Source: Poa pratensis
Taxonomy: Eukaryota; Streptophyta; Magnoliopsida; Poales; Poaceae
Direction: 5' to 3'
NCBI GenBank assembly: GCA_947311845.1
Contig: CAMZMU010000041.1
Coordinates: forward strand, 111,400,607 to 111,464,606
Length of the DNA stretch: 64,000 bases
In this document: positions 34,061-46,391 of the stretch, one piece after another
How positions within the stretch are numbered: the first letter of the stretch is position 1
Layout: every line of letters starts with the position of its first letter
Translations under genes and position numbers: made by a program
The notes under the pieces: generated by a model
The model's database searches: none
Told to the model about the DNA's origin: nothing
Seen by the model: only the letters and a program-made list of their open reading frames with translations

Positions 34061-35619
34061 TGTTTCTTTCCAAATAAGTTTAAGGTACTTAGTTTGAGCA
34101 GTGTTGATTTTACAATACTATACTAGATTAGTAATATATGTGACAATTAAGCGTGCTACTTGTTCCAGGAACTCCAAACAAGTGAACCTGCTACATCAAT
34201 TCATATCGAGTCCTACATTGACATTCTCCAGGTGTTACACTTGTACTTTCAACTATTTGTCTGAAATTATTTATAAGTGGCTAATTGTGTCTTCTGAACT
34301 TTAAAGGGAAGAAAGTTGTCATGGATTTGCTACATGCTAGCTTGAATGGATGAAAGAGGCGCACGCTGCACTACTTCTGAATCAATTGAACAGTTTGGCG
34401 TATCTCACTAGATGCAAGTGTTTATGTTGGTCACTGTAGTTCAATATCAAGTCTGTATGACTAAACTATTTTCTGAAGTCTCATATTCAGTCTGTAACTT
34501 CATATTGATGGAGTGTCGACTAAATTCCCTACAAAGGAGCTTCTAAAAATTTGACACTCACCTCTGCCATTGGAGCTTGCATCGAGCTCCAGCCCCAACT
34601 ATGTCCAGCCAGCAGGCCAGCTCCTGCCTCCCTGCAGTAAACGGCTAGCGCCTCTTACATCTCTCCTTGTGCGCCACCGCCTCCTCGATCTTATGCTCGC
34701 ACAGGAGAACACGCCATGACTTGCGCCTCCGATGAGCAGCGACCTTGCATCCTTCACCAGCTCAATCGTAGAGGCTGCTGTCGCGAGTATCTCAGGCTTG
34801 CCTTCTACAAATCACGACTCTCATGGATCTCACTTTGGTGAAATTTTCTTACTCAATCGAGCGAAGGGGATAGCAGTACCAGCTAGAAGACTCTGTCCTG
34901 ACTCCTGAGCGAAGGGATAAGCCAGCTTGCTATGTAAAAAAAAATTATTTAGGAGGTGGGACCTACCAGGACAGAAGCGACAATCTGACCAGCCCGGCCC
35001 AAACCCAAATCCAGACTGCCTACGAAGGGATTGCGCCTCGTCTGCCCCGCCTGTGCGCCAAGTCTCTGGCTCGCTGCCACGTACCGTCGGACGAAAATCG
35101 TACACAAATTCGTCGTACCCATAGCAGCGCCGTTTCTGTTTGACCATCCATGTTCTTAATGACGGCGCAATGATCTATCGAGGGAGAAAAACTGGAAAGT
35201 CAACCATGAATCATAAAGCCTAACCTCAAATATTACTAAAGGTACATTGATGTTGCTCGCTCACAATTTTCCAAAAAAAGCACTGCATTCTTACTCTACA
35301 TTTTTTTGGAAAGGTCTACATGTGGCACAAAGGCTAACTTGGAAAATTTCCATTAAACCGCGTTGGGCGGCAAATGCAGAGCGAATACATGAGAGAGTGA
35401 GATGCATACAGAAGTAAAGAGATCCCGGTCGATCAATATACTAGAAAAAACACCAGCACAAAGAGAGAAAATAGATGGTGAAAAGGAGTGAGGCTAGGGA
35501 CAATAGCCGTACCCAACCGAACCCTCCCAGTAGCCGACACCTTGAGAGAGGAAAAATGTGGCTTGGCGAGGGAAGCCACGGGTTGAAAGGAAGGACCAAC
35601 AGAGCCGAGACAACAACAG
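34061..35619. other. no gene recognised
   Basis: 34061-34550 is AT-rich and may be the former 3' part of the FAR1-type locus. 34560-35130 is richer in GC with frames on both strands but no domain I recognise. 35170-35619 has no coding signal and forms the left flank of the SMART element. Confidence 0.35.
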
Positions 35620-35909
35620 TATAGAATTGCTGCACTAGCCATCTAGATCAAAAGTCCGAACTGATGGAAAGGGACTAGGTAATATATTTATATTCAACAC
35701 TCCCCCTCACGTCTAGACTATTTTAGTTCTTAGCGTGGGATAGGAGCGGGCCGCAGGATCTTTTTTTTTCCTTTTTTTTAATCTGCGTGAGCGGGGTCTC
35801 GAACTCGAGACCTCTTGGCTCTGATACCATATAAAATTGCTGCACTAGCCATCTAGACCAAAAGTCCGAACTGATGGAAAGGGGCTAGGCAATATATTTA
35901 TATTCAACA
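35620..35909 (-). mobile_element. SMART-type miniature LTR retrotransposon (290 bp)
   Basis: Two 80-bp direct repeats (35620-35699 and 35830-35909) differ at only a few positions and flank a 130-bp interior. On the minus strand the left end of the right copy is followed directly by TGGTATCAGAGCCAAG, the initiator tRNA-Met primer site (plus-strand 35814-35829). A purine tract (gtgagggggag) precedes the other repeat. Flanks are aacag and gacag, a 4-of-5 target duplication. Length and layout fit the SMART family known from grasses, which has no coding capacity and often lies near genes. Confidence 0.85.
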
Positions 35910-36556
35910 GACAGAAACACTGGTGTACTACCACATCGTCGGATAGGAAGCTCATAATCAAGTCACTTCAGATGCACAAACCAACCAGATGCAAAAACAT
36001 AGAATCCATCTCTAGAACCTCAAGGTAATTAACTTACGACAGGCTCCACCGAGAACCTCACAACAAGAGAGGTACTAATACCCCTGAAATTATTAGGATG
36101 AAATACGTAGGCACCAAGAAGAACCACGTTTAGGAATGCCACCTAGACGATCAAACGACATCGGATAACCAAAAGACCGGTTTGGGGAAACCAGTGTGTC
36201 GTCGATGAAGCCGTAATATGGTGGTGCCAACAAGACCCGTGAAACCGATGTGTTTCCGTCGAGGTCGAAAGGATAAACGTATTGTCAATGCCACCCAGGA
36301 TGTTTAGAGAAATCCCTCTTGGGACACCATGAGCATGCCCAACTCCCGTCGAGGGTTCTTATCAAAGGGTTGGCGGGAAGCCGAGAGACAAAGCCACCCG
36401 ATGTAGGCCAATTTCCAAGGCGATGGATCAAAGGATCCATAAACGACGCAGAGAAGCCACCATCGCCAGATCCAGAAAGGTTTGAATTTGAGAATTACTT
36501 GCATACAACAAGAAGGGAAAGGGGCAAAACGCCTCCAAGGAGAAGCATGACACCAA
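35910..36556. other. no gene recognised
   Basis: Moderately GC-rich sequence with short frames only. It forms the region between the SMART element and the CACTA terminus at 36557. Confidence 0.35.
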
Positions 36557-36775
36557 CACTAGTACATAACGACACATCGGAAACGGGCCAAAACCCTCAT
36601 CGGAAACAGAGAAACGGTCCGTGTTTCCGCCCCCGCTGCTGATGTGAAGGCTCACATTAGTAACGGAGGTCAAAAACCGTCGCCGATGAGGCCTCTTTGT
36701 GGCAACGGTTCTGCAGATATCTCCGTTGCCTCAGTGTCAAGCTCATCAGTAACGGAGTTTTGAATTTACCCGTTT
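36557..36775 (+). mobile_element. CACTA element terminus, same family as 512-2439
   Basis: It starts CACTAGTACATAACGACACA and shows subterminal repeats (ggaaacgg, gaaacgg, ctccgttgcc, ggcaacgg). The first ~100 bp closely matches the inverted right end of the element at 512-2439. The partner end was not found. Candidate interior sequence runs to 37192 and may resume after the solo LTR at 41417. The three bases before it are caa. Confidence 0.75.
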
Positions 36776-37192
36776 GCATTGAAATTTCTTCATAATCCTA
36801 TAACACGTATTCAGATGCCACTGAACATTTAAAATCTCACAACACAAGCACAAAAATGACAGCAAGTTCATTCATAACGTATACCGAATGTCACCATTAC
36901 ATTGTTGTTACATTTGCCTCACTAAACCTATCATTGCCATGACTCTCTGAACTTATTTTTACGGTGCTCCACTCTATTCCACTCTTCGCAAGCTCCACCG
37001 AGGTTCTTCCTCAGTCTGCCCATCCTAACTAACTTATCCTTGTCATTCCTAACTAAACTTATCTTCATGACTTGCTGTTACATTTTCCTGACAACTTTGG
37101 CAAGTTCATGATTCGATCTTCTTCTTGGACGGTGTCGCCGAAAAGTAATAACGTCACCGCTGTGACATTTCGGCCACACTGTTCAAGACACT

Positions 37193-40100
37193 TGTGGGGA
37201 CCCCGGACTAGCCGTCCGAAATACCCGATTATGCTTAACACAACGATCCCGTGATCAGTATGTCGTTGCACATAATCCGAACTGAATATCAAAGTTTACA
37301 TCCATACAGTACCGAGTTTTCAAGTCTTACAAGCATGGCCATACTGGCCTAATTATACATAGGTGCCTTCAAGGGCCAATCATATTTATTCAGCGGAAGC
37401 TACGGTAGTAGGGCTAATCCATTCAAACAACACCCGACAGGCAGCTGACTTATGAAGATCTCAGTTCGCAAAGACGTCACCAAACTCCTCTTCAACGTAG
37501 GGCTCCTCGAAATCTGGCTAAGACAATAGCCAGGGATGAAACCAATGTGAGTACATTTGATTGTACTCGCAATCTACCCCAACTTGAGTAAGCACTAATT
37601 TTAGTTTTAAAACTTTTATTTATCGGGGAAACGTCTCTAACAGTTTACTGAAAAGGGTAAGAAGAATTTTATAACTATTCCTTAAGAAACCAACATTTTA
37701 GCTGTTTCTCCAGAACTCCTCCGGTATCCAACCATATCCCAATCATGGTTCCCAAACACAACACAACCTCGTACCAACTCCTTGGCACAGGTAGGAACCA
37801 TCCTTTCCACTTCAATTTCCTCAACACATTCCAGAACTTGCAAAACTTGCACATGGCCTTAGTAGTTCTTCCCAACTGTCCATATCCGAGGACTCGGCTA
37901 TTCGAATAGTTTTACCCTCTGCAGAGGTAGTACGCTTTTCCCACACCCATCCGGTCACTCACCGTGTCAGCCACGTCCCGCCATACCAGGGGTATGCGAA
38001 GTTGAGTTCCCGGCCATAGCCTGTCCTTTGCTCATGCTAGTATAGGATCCTACCGCTACGAAACCGGTTCCATCGACACTTAAATCCTCAGAAACTAAGT
38101 GTGAGGACTTCGTAGTTCTGCCCGGCGAATTTTAATGGCCCTACAAATCCTCTTCTCTTTAGAGGACCCGGGTCAGGGGCAGGTCCTCAGACCATCCCCT
38201 CATGGAACGAGGTCATCCTCGTTGTTGAGGCATCCAGTACTAACACGAGCAAATTATATGACTACGCCCTTTCCCATATGTGGATAAATGTGGTCGCACA
38301 GATTTTTCGGCTGGGGACGTAAGTACAAGGACACAATGTGCATTTTTCTTTCCAAAAACAACACCATTCTCTGTTTCTTCACCTTTATACCGACCTTTCG
38401 GTACTTCATCTCTATTCAAGTATTTTCAAGGGAGTTTTGAATACTATTGTTTTTCCCATCCTATAGTTGTAGAATAACTACCTTATATTTCTACACAGGG
38501 TGGCAAAATAGTTTTCATGTATTTTGTAAAGAGGTTTTCAAAAATCTTTGATACTTGCGAAGAACTCCTGTGATTAAGATAGATGTATACAGATGCAAGC
38601 TCAGTGAAGTAGCTTGCCTTGTTCCACAAAGTTCTCGGAGTCTTGCTCCTGCTGATCAAGGTATTCCCCTTCCTTGTAAACTCCGGCAACGTTCTCGTCT
38701 AAACTTTCAACAAGCAAAACAAACAATCACTACTCTAACTCAAGCATCATCACATCATTACAATCACAAGTGCTACAAATAGCTACTACACACATCAAGC
38801 AACACAAGGTGGTTTTGATTTAATTGAATTAATCTTTATTTAATTATTTCCAAACTAAGACCGAAACTAGTTGTACACCAATTAATTCACCATTTAACCT
38901 ATGTTTGTCACAAAAATTCAAACTAAATTTCTATGGATAACTACTGATGTGTAGAGGATCACCCAATTGGATTGGGGTCATTTGGAGTTACCAAACTCCC
39001 TACACATTTGTTTTAGTTCAGAAGGACTTTAATCAAGTTTTAGCTACCAAACAAATTAAGTTGCTCCAAAATTTAAATCCTTTTAGGGATAACTAAACTT
39101 GGTTGCAAGTGACCTAACAAAGTTGGTTTTAGCTTAATTGGACCTACTATTAATTCACCCTAATTGGTTTAGTGCAGAAGGGTTTATTAAAGTTCAACCA
39201 AAGGCTAAGGATTTTACACTGCTCAATTAATTCTACCAAAATTTAGGGAGCTAAAGGATCCTAATACAAAGCTACCAAAATTGGTTTCAAGTGGTTTGGA
39301 TTAATATAACTCCAGAAAAAATGGTTTGGTGTTTCAAACCTTCTGGAGCATTTTTAACAATACATTTTTATTACTTAATTAAATGAGATGAGACCACTTT
39401 GGTGAGTTAAAGAATTTTATAAGATTTCCAGAACATTTGAGTTTGTTCTATTTGGATTCCTAGAACTCGAGTTATTGAATTTCAAAACTAGGTCTAGTAC
39501 TGAAAAGCAGAGGAGTTTGAAATTCGGAAAAACCTAATTTACTGGATAATGTTGAAAATCCTGACGGGTGGGGTCCACTCGTCAGTGACTCAACGGAAAA
39601 CGTTTCGCGTGCGGGTTTTAAGTTTAAAACGCTGACTGGTGGGGTCCACCAGTCAGTGTCTAATTACACGAACCGGTAAGCAACCGTGGATTTCTAATCC
39701 AACGGCGCCTGGAGACCGCGATCGACGGCGACCACAGATGGGCGGCGCCGCGGCTCCGGCGATGGCGAGGCTAGCGATTAGCTCACCTGGGAGGTCGGTT
39801 GGAAGCGGAGATGACGGGAATCGACGGCGGAGCTCGTGGGGAAGCTTCTGGGGCGAGGTGTGCTTGCTGGGGATGCCTCTGGCGTTGGGGATGATCAGCT
39901 CCTCCTCCGCGGCCGTGCGGCAACTCCGGTGAGCTCTCTGCGTCGCGTCTGTGCACGAAACACGGGGAAACTACGGCGGGTGAGTGCGGTGGTAATTGTG
40001 AAGCAAGGGCAGGCCAGAGAGGAGTGAGGGGAAGCGGGTCACGACCTGGCCGTGCTCGACCTCAACCTCGGCTCCGGCAGAAACTCGAGGATGCTCGAGG

Positions 40101-41416
40101 CGGCTGGGGCTTTCGAGAAAACGTCACCGCCCTCCTAGCGGTGTACTGAGGGGTGGAGAGTGAGTGGGGGGTGCTGGAGTGAGCAATGGCGGGGTGTGGA
40201 GGCACGGGTGGGGGTGGCTTTTTATTGCCGAACGCCGGCGTGCCGTGGACCGGGTGCAGGAGGGGTTTGGGGAGTGGGAGAGCACGCCGTTGGTGGCGGT
40301 GCTGCACGGTGACGACAGTGGGGCATCCTGCTAGGGCTTAGAGGGAGAGGGGTTCACACGCGGCCTCGGATTCGAGCTCGACACGGCACGGCGTCCAGGG
40401 CGCGTGCCGCGGAGTGGATGGATCACTGGCGTCGCTGCGGCCCACTAGGGCTGACGGGGACGTGTCCCTGAGGTTGCGGGGTGGCAGGGGAGCATCGGTG
40501 ACGAGTCACGCGAGCTGGGGTGCCGTGGTGGAGAAGAACGGCGTCGGCGTCCACGCGCGGCCAGAGCTCTGTGAGCTTCGACATGGCTGCTGGGGCACGG
40601 CGTCTCAGAGCGTCAGGGTGCGGTCTCCTCCTTCCTGTCGAGTGCGGTGAGGGGTGAGGTGATGGAAGGTGCAGGGCTGGGCCAGCTGGGCGTCTCCTTC
40701 GCCACGCTTCCATCGCCGGCACGGGAGCAGCACGGTGGCGTGCGTCCATCGACGGCCACGGGCCTACTGACCAAATGGCGCGCCTCCTCCTTGCTCTGGT
40801 GACTGAGGGGTGTGAAGGGAGGGTGTGGAGCAAGCAATCGACGCACAGATCCATCAAATCGATTGATTTGATTTCGGTTTCAAAGAGTTGGAGATGAACT
40901 CGTTTTCTGTCTCCAACGTGCTCGATGAAATGCTTCACTGAAAATTTAATTCCAAAATCTAGAATTTCTTTTCATGGTTTGATCCTTGTATGTTTGACAA
41001 GATTTATGGTATGGTGGAGGAATTTATTTGGCATGTGCAACCTAGCACATTTTGTGATTTGAGAAAGTTAATGAAAGAAATGGAATTTAAATTTAAGATT
41101 TTTAGAAATATTTTTGGAGAGGGAAAAGAATATAAGAACAAAGTGAGAGTGATCATCATGTCACCCCACTGAATTTTGTTTTGAAAATAAAATTTGATTT
41201 TCTTAATAGGATAAAATTTGTGTGACTTTTGTCACATGATTTTATGTGGGAAACTTTTTTTTATTGTGTTTCTTTTCTTTTCTTCATAACTTTCTTTTAG
41301 CGAACAACCAACACAAGCAAGCAATAACAAGCAAACACACATAAAAATAACAAAAGTTTTTTGTTGGCCCACAATTTTTGACTAATAAAGGTGGGTTACA
41401 ATTTTGGGATGTTACA
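37193..41416 (-). mobile_element. solo LTR, 4.2 kb, with 5-bp target duplication
   Basis: On the minus strand it starts TGTAACATCCCAAAATTG and ends GGGGTCCCCACA (TG...CA). ACACT flanks it on both sides (37188-37192 and 41417-41421). No second LTR, primer site or coding interior is present, so the element was reduced to one LTR by recombination between its ends. The first 17 bases are shared with the LTR starting at 53136, but the following sequence differs. The GC-rich stretch at 39640-40870 contains many short frames on both strands, typical of large LTR leaders, and no recognisable protein. Confidence 0.85.
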
Positions 41417-41907
41417 ACACTCTTAATTAAAAAAATGTTTTGTACAATGCATCGAAACGTCACAACAACGACGGTTCACAGATATGATCCCACTTTGTAT
41501 TTAGCTCATTTAAAGCTTGTTTGGATCTGCATGGCGTTTTTGCATAAAAATACATGGATGGATAGTTAGAAAAGAGCCAAATCTGATGCTACATAACATA
41601 AATACATTTTAAGATAAAAACTGTTTACACCTTAAGCGCCAATATCCGCGTGCTTGCAGTCCGGTCTAAACGATTTGGAGGCAGACCTTTAAGGCCATGA
41701 TTTCTTCAACAGGCTCACCATTTTTATGCATTGTCACCGAAATGTACTATTACTTCATACACTTGCAAGTTAGCTACACAAAACCATAACGAGGATAAGC
41801 ACATTGACAAAAAGTTGTCAACTAAAATAGAGTGCAAGATCTAGTAGTACTACAAAGAGTTGAAATAAAATATGCTAAAACAGAGACAACAGAATACTAG
41901 ACAAGAT

Positions 41908-42140
41908 TTCTATGCTACTTTCAGTGGATGTACAACAATACAAACATGCAAGTTACTAAAAACGGTTGCAAGTGGGATGGACATACTCCGGCAAGAGACC
42001 AGCAGATCCGTGTTTGGCCCCGGTGGAAGATCCGCGTCAGTGATGCCGGCCGTGCCGCTCGGGGAAGATGCGCGGCGGCTCGCTGACGCGCGAGATTCAT
42101 CCATACTATCCTGTGAATCAGAGTCATCGGTGTAATACAA
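41908..42140 (-). pseudogene. possible distal coding piece of the CACTA-associated gene cluster
   Basis: On the minus strand an acidic, Ser-rich stretch YYTDDSDSQDSMDESRASAS continues to a stop near 41912. It lies downstream of the two-exon gene at 42783-43226 and could be a last exon of a neighbouring CACTA gene. A further exon-like piece with C-X2-C spacing (HMCENCGYPECMDKKFG) flanked by splice-like AG and GT lies at about 42619-42710. Neither could be joined into a convincing gene. Confidence 0.3.
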
Positions 42141-42782
42141 GCCTCATATATCATTGCCAAAACCAGGAAAAAAGAGTGCCTACAAGAGCAGGTACTAATA
42201 CAAGCACTCAAATTGTATATAGTATAAGGTATTGTAGATACTCTCCCTTCCTTTAACATGACATCGTTTAAATCATCGGCCTCTAACATCAACATGGATA
42301 AAAAGATGCCTCATATGAAGAGTGCACACCATGAACTTCCAAGTGTCGGAACTAAAGGACCAAGAGAAATGTATAACGAATGTTGTTGTACATGTCAGTA
42401 GGTCCTTTAGACCAACACTCGAACAAATAATGCACAAGAGTCTAATCATTGGCACATTGAACAAGCAAACGAGTGTAAAGAAAATAACAAATTCGACACG
42501 ATATAATGCAAAATTTTAATCAACAAAATTAATAGACCATTTAGCAAGGAACATGCATAAAAGATGCCTCATATTAACAATTTCGATGGAATATATATAT
42601 GTTGGATAAAACATACCATTCTAGTGTGAACCTCTTCTGGGAGAACTACGCCAAACTTCTTATCCATACACTCGGGGTAGCCACAATTCTCACACATGTG
42701 AAACATTTGCTACAACATAGAGTACGATTAGTCCAAATACAACATAGAGTACGATGAACTTCCAACTTAACCTATCATACAA

Positions 42783-43226
42783 TCATCTAGTGCATCTATA
42801 TAAAACAACAACTGCGATAAAAATCGCAACTAAGATAACAATAGATCCAACTGCATAATGAAACCAATCCTCCTTATCAATGGCATATCTCCTAATCTTT
42901 CTAATCTTCAACCGGGTTGCATACATCTTCATCTTGTGATCATGAACGATATCGGCAACATACAACTCAAATCCCATGTTTTCTTCTTCAAGTTTCTTTA
43001 ATTTTTCTTTCAACTCATGATTTTCCTTTTCAACAATATCTAACCTCCTAGCAACCAACTGCAAATCGGTCAGCACATCCGGTTCACATATGGAATCCTA
43101 AACAAAAAAAATTGTGTTAACTTTAATTGGCATATTACACAAAATGAAATTACTAGCTAGTTTTACAAAATAATATACCACGTCCGAGTACTCGAGATCA
43201 GGGCAGCCGACGGAATTCAAAACCAT
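42783..43226 (-). CDS. CACTA-associated small coiled-coil membrane protein (two exons)
   Basis: Exon 1 is 43179-43226 and exon 2 is 42783-43097 on the minus strand, with a GT-AG intron in phase 0, giving 120 residues. Exon 1 encodes MVLNSVGCPDLEYSDV and exon 2 continues DSICEPDVLTDLQ. Residues ~27-60 form a charged heptad-like segment (VEKENHELKEKLKKLEEEN). The C-terminus is one strong transmembrane segment (AVGSIVILVAIFIAVVVLY) with a short basic tail. Similar proteins recur across Pooideae inside CACTA transposons and are usually left unnamed. The gene starts ~790 bp inside the element end at 44016, with a GC-rich leader between. The cellular role is unknown; the layout suggests a tail-anchored protein. 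Confidence 0.6.
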
Positions 43227-43664
43227 TTTCAATGGGCACTATATATCAAACAATGCAAACTAAATTAATTGCATAGTAAACAAACAACACATTGCAAACT
43301 AAATTCATTTTTACCCTAAAATAGATGTTCAAAATCCTAAGTTCATCCCTCAGATCGCAACCTGATCCACAGGCCGCGGCACCTTCGTGGTCGGGTGAGA
43401 AACAGAGAAATGGATCGGAGGCGCACCTTCGGCGCATGGCCGCCCGCGGGGCGGGGCGGGAGTTGGCGAGGAAGGGCGGAGCTGTCACGCGGATCTCGAC
43501 GAAGCCACCGTCTGTCCAGCGAGGCGGCGGCGCCAAAGCGTCAGGGCTGGGCGGCAGTGATGGATTGACGGCGGCGGCGGTGCGACCCGTTGAGAGAAGA
43601 GGAGAGAAAACCAAACTGACGACTGGTGTGCTCTCTCGATCCAGATCGATCGATTATTAGTACC

Positions 43665-44016
43665 AACTAGTGGCAACGTTCCTCCTGACTGGCACATTGC
43701 CAATAAAATTAGCAACGCGCCACCGAAAGCGCACGTTGCCACAAGAAAAGTAATGGCAACAATCAGTTAAGCGGCACGTTGCCGATATAACTACACTGAC
43801 AACGTGTTAAACGAAGAGCACGTTGCCAATATTTTAACCGAGACCCGCGGGGCAGAAAAATATTATTGGCAACACGTGGGAAAACTGGTACGTTGCCACT
43901 AGAGCGATAGTAGCAACGCTTCCCGGAGGCGCAAGTTGCTACCGTTTACTAGCAACATACCTAGTTTTGCACACTTTGCAAACCAGATGTTGCCTATAAG
44001 GGTTTTCCTACTAGTG
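43665..44016 (-). mobile_element. CACTA element end with GGCAACGT subterminal repeats
   Basis: The right edge reads CACTAGTAGGAAAACCC on the minus strand. Inside it lie about a dozen copies, in both orientations, of acgttgcca-like motifs (for example near 43672, 43733, 43776, 43820 and 43893), the usual transposase-binding subterminal repeats of CACTA elements. The three bases outside are act. The opposite end was not identified: the terminus at 36557 has a different sequence beyond the first eight bases and a different flank, so it may belong to another element. Confidence 0.75.
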
Positions 44017-45304
44017 ACTATAGGTCAAAGAAAAGTATTTAGTTCTTTGAGCTCATGAGAAGCATCTTTTGGCCTTAGTTCCTCCATACCATTGTAGTTT
44101 TCATACTTAAACATTATTTGCTAGCATCTTTATTGTTCTTATAATTGTATATCACTATAAGGTTATGTGGATTATATATGTAAAAGAATGCAAGACATAT
44201 TGATATTTACTACCCCTTTGTCTAATGTTCAGTACCTAAACATCGTATAATGATGTACATAGTAAAATATATCTTTAATCATTTTTTTTTCATATATACT
44301 CCATTAGCCATATTTTCATGATACGATCTACACCCCATTTGCCAGATTTTCAACGGCGTCATCAGATCGGTGGTCTTTGGGTTGTTGAATGCCTTATTGG
44401 GGTTGACATTGGCCCCAACATAATTTATCATGTGAATGCCTTCAAATTCAAGTTGGGCGCCATCACCAACAGTATTGCACAAGTGTACGAGCTGGTACGT
44501 TTGGGACTCTACATCACCATTATAGTCTCCATCGCATCGCTTCTCGGCACAGAAAGTTAGGGGAGGGGGCGAACACCCCCCCCCCCCCCCCCATTCGAAT
44601 TGTGAATATTATGTGTTTCATGTTCATATTAGGTTTCAACTGCTCTTATATAATTAAATGAGGTTTCATATAATGTATATTTACTATATTATTATTTGTA
44701 AATTTTATCTTCGTCATGTTGAAATAATTTCAGTACTACACATTATTGTATATGAATTAGTTTACTACTTTTTTATACTTCTTGCAAACCCATTTATAAT
44801 ACTAGGTTAGCAAGCACTATAGGTCAAAGATAAGAATTTATTTCTTTGAGCTAATGACAAGCATCGTTTACCCTTAGTTCCTTCAAGCCATTATAGTTTT
44901 CATACTTAAACATTATTTGGAAGCATCTTTATTGTTCTTATAATTGTATATCCCTATAAGGTTATATAGATTATATACGTAAAGGAATGCAAGACATATT
45001 GATATTTACTACCCCTTTGTCTAATGTTCAGTATCAAAATATCGTGTAAGGATGTACATAGTAAAATATATCTTAAAATCATTTTTCATATATACTCCAT
45101 TAGCCATATTTTCATGATACGATCTAGATACCCCATTAGCAATATTTCAACGTCGTCATCATATCGGTGGGCTTTGGTTGTTGATTGCCTTCTTGGGATT
45201 GACATTGGCCCCAACATCATGTGCATGCCTTCGAATTCAAGTTGGGCGCCATCACCAAAAGTGTTGAACGAGTGTACGAGCCGGTAAGTTTGGGACTCTA
45301 CATC
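44017..45304 (+). repeat. segmental tandem duplication of a ~490-bp unit
   Basis: 44017-44515 and 44816-45304 are the same sequence with scattered changes (actataggtcaaag... to ...tttgggactctacatc). Copy 1 begins exactly at the CACTA boundary, so that element inserted at or in its left part. The conserved end has a plausible coding look (GVDIGPNI...FKFKLGAITNS in copy 1), but copy 2 carries indels that break it. No family was recognised. Confidence 0.8.
44576..44592. repeat. poly-C run of 17 bases
   Basis: A 17-base cytosine run, preceded by a G-rich stretch (gggggagggggc-like, 44560-44570), lies in the spacer between the two duplicated units. It could fold as an i-motif or simply be a slippage tract; its length may be unreliable. 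Confidence 0.8.
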
Positions 45305-46391
45305 TCTACATCGCCACCCCCATGAAATGGGTCCTTGGTGCCAGTGATGTGTAGAGTGGGCATCTTCATCGCAACAATAGCAACATAAGTCTTGGTTGTC
45401 TGTGTCATGTAGAGACTGCTTCTTGCTTTGTCACTCCGGATGGGGAAGATGAGCCGGTGGAAGCATGTCACTAGCGGGGTGTTATTTACCAGGTTCGCCA
45501 ACCTCACTATCCTAAGCCTGCATGGGGTATACATCCGCTTGGGATGCATGTTCAGAAGATCATGGTATATGCTTAGGGTTCATTCCATTTAGACATTTAT
45601 TCACTTCACACATTACTTGTAAAGGCTTCCTTTCTTAGATTTTATACTTCTTTTACCATCTGAGGGTATGCTTGAAAGTTTGTCGCATGTGTTTCATTAT
45701 CAAAAGTAATGGATAAGAGAAGTGTAAAATAAGTGGTATGCACTACTCAAAGAGAGACAAATAACCAAGATCAATTCACCATGTGAACACAATAAGTGTA
45801 ATGAGAGTTGTGTAAACGTACAATGATGAAAAAACATGTTTAGTTCAATGTTAATTTTCTCCCACTAGAGTTTTCGGTCTCGTTCCTCGCTCGTTTGATT
45901 TTTTTTAAAGACATACATATGGATTGTTAAATTTATGCATTTTTTCATAGAATCTGAGATGAAAAAAAATTCAGTGTTTTGTTTACTCAATTCCTCTAAA
46001 CCAAACTGATGAATAATGTCACCCTATGAATTTTTTCTATTTATATATTATTTCTCCATTTTTTTAACCAAACAAGGCCTAAACGAACTGAGAGTACCTC
46101 CGCGGACACGAAAAAGTCTGGCATCCGAAGCAGCCACCAAGTTTGGAGGGTGCCTCGAAGGTGCCGGACAACGTTAGATGCGGCCTGGCCCACATGTCAT
46201 CCACCTAACGCGCGGATGAGTGATCCCCTATGATTTTCGGTAGCAGCACGCCCGTATGTTGATCGAGTTGCAACCTAAAATTCGTTAAGTGGATCGAGTG
46301 AATAAATTTTATAGAGATTCTGGTAATACAATTTGTTTAGGGGCGCCGCTAGGAGCACCACCAATCATTATACCGGACATGTATCCAGAAT
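45305..46391. other. no gene recognised
   Basis: 45305-45600 has weak coding character on the minus strand but no known domain. 45850-46090 is AT-rich and ends aaccaaacaaggcct, a common terminus of grass MITEs, but a matching partner was not found. Confidence 0.35.

Noticed and set aside
39640..40940. Several 80-170-codon frames on both strands
   Set aside because: They lie in the GC-rich leader part of a solo LTR with clear ends and target duplication, and none shows a domain.
42619..42710. Exon encoding a C-X2-C motif as part of the two-exon CACTA gene
   Set aside because: It lies downstream of that gene's stop codon and could not be joined in frame to a credible protein.
36557..44016. 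Calling one single CACTA element from 36557 to 44016
   Set aside because: Termini agree only for eight bases and flanking triplets differ. Reported as an open question instead.
44318..44560. Coding-like frame in duplicated unit 1
   Set aside because: The second copy has indels that break the frame and no family was recognised, so coding function is not supported.
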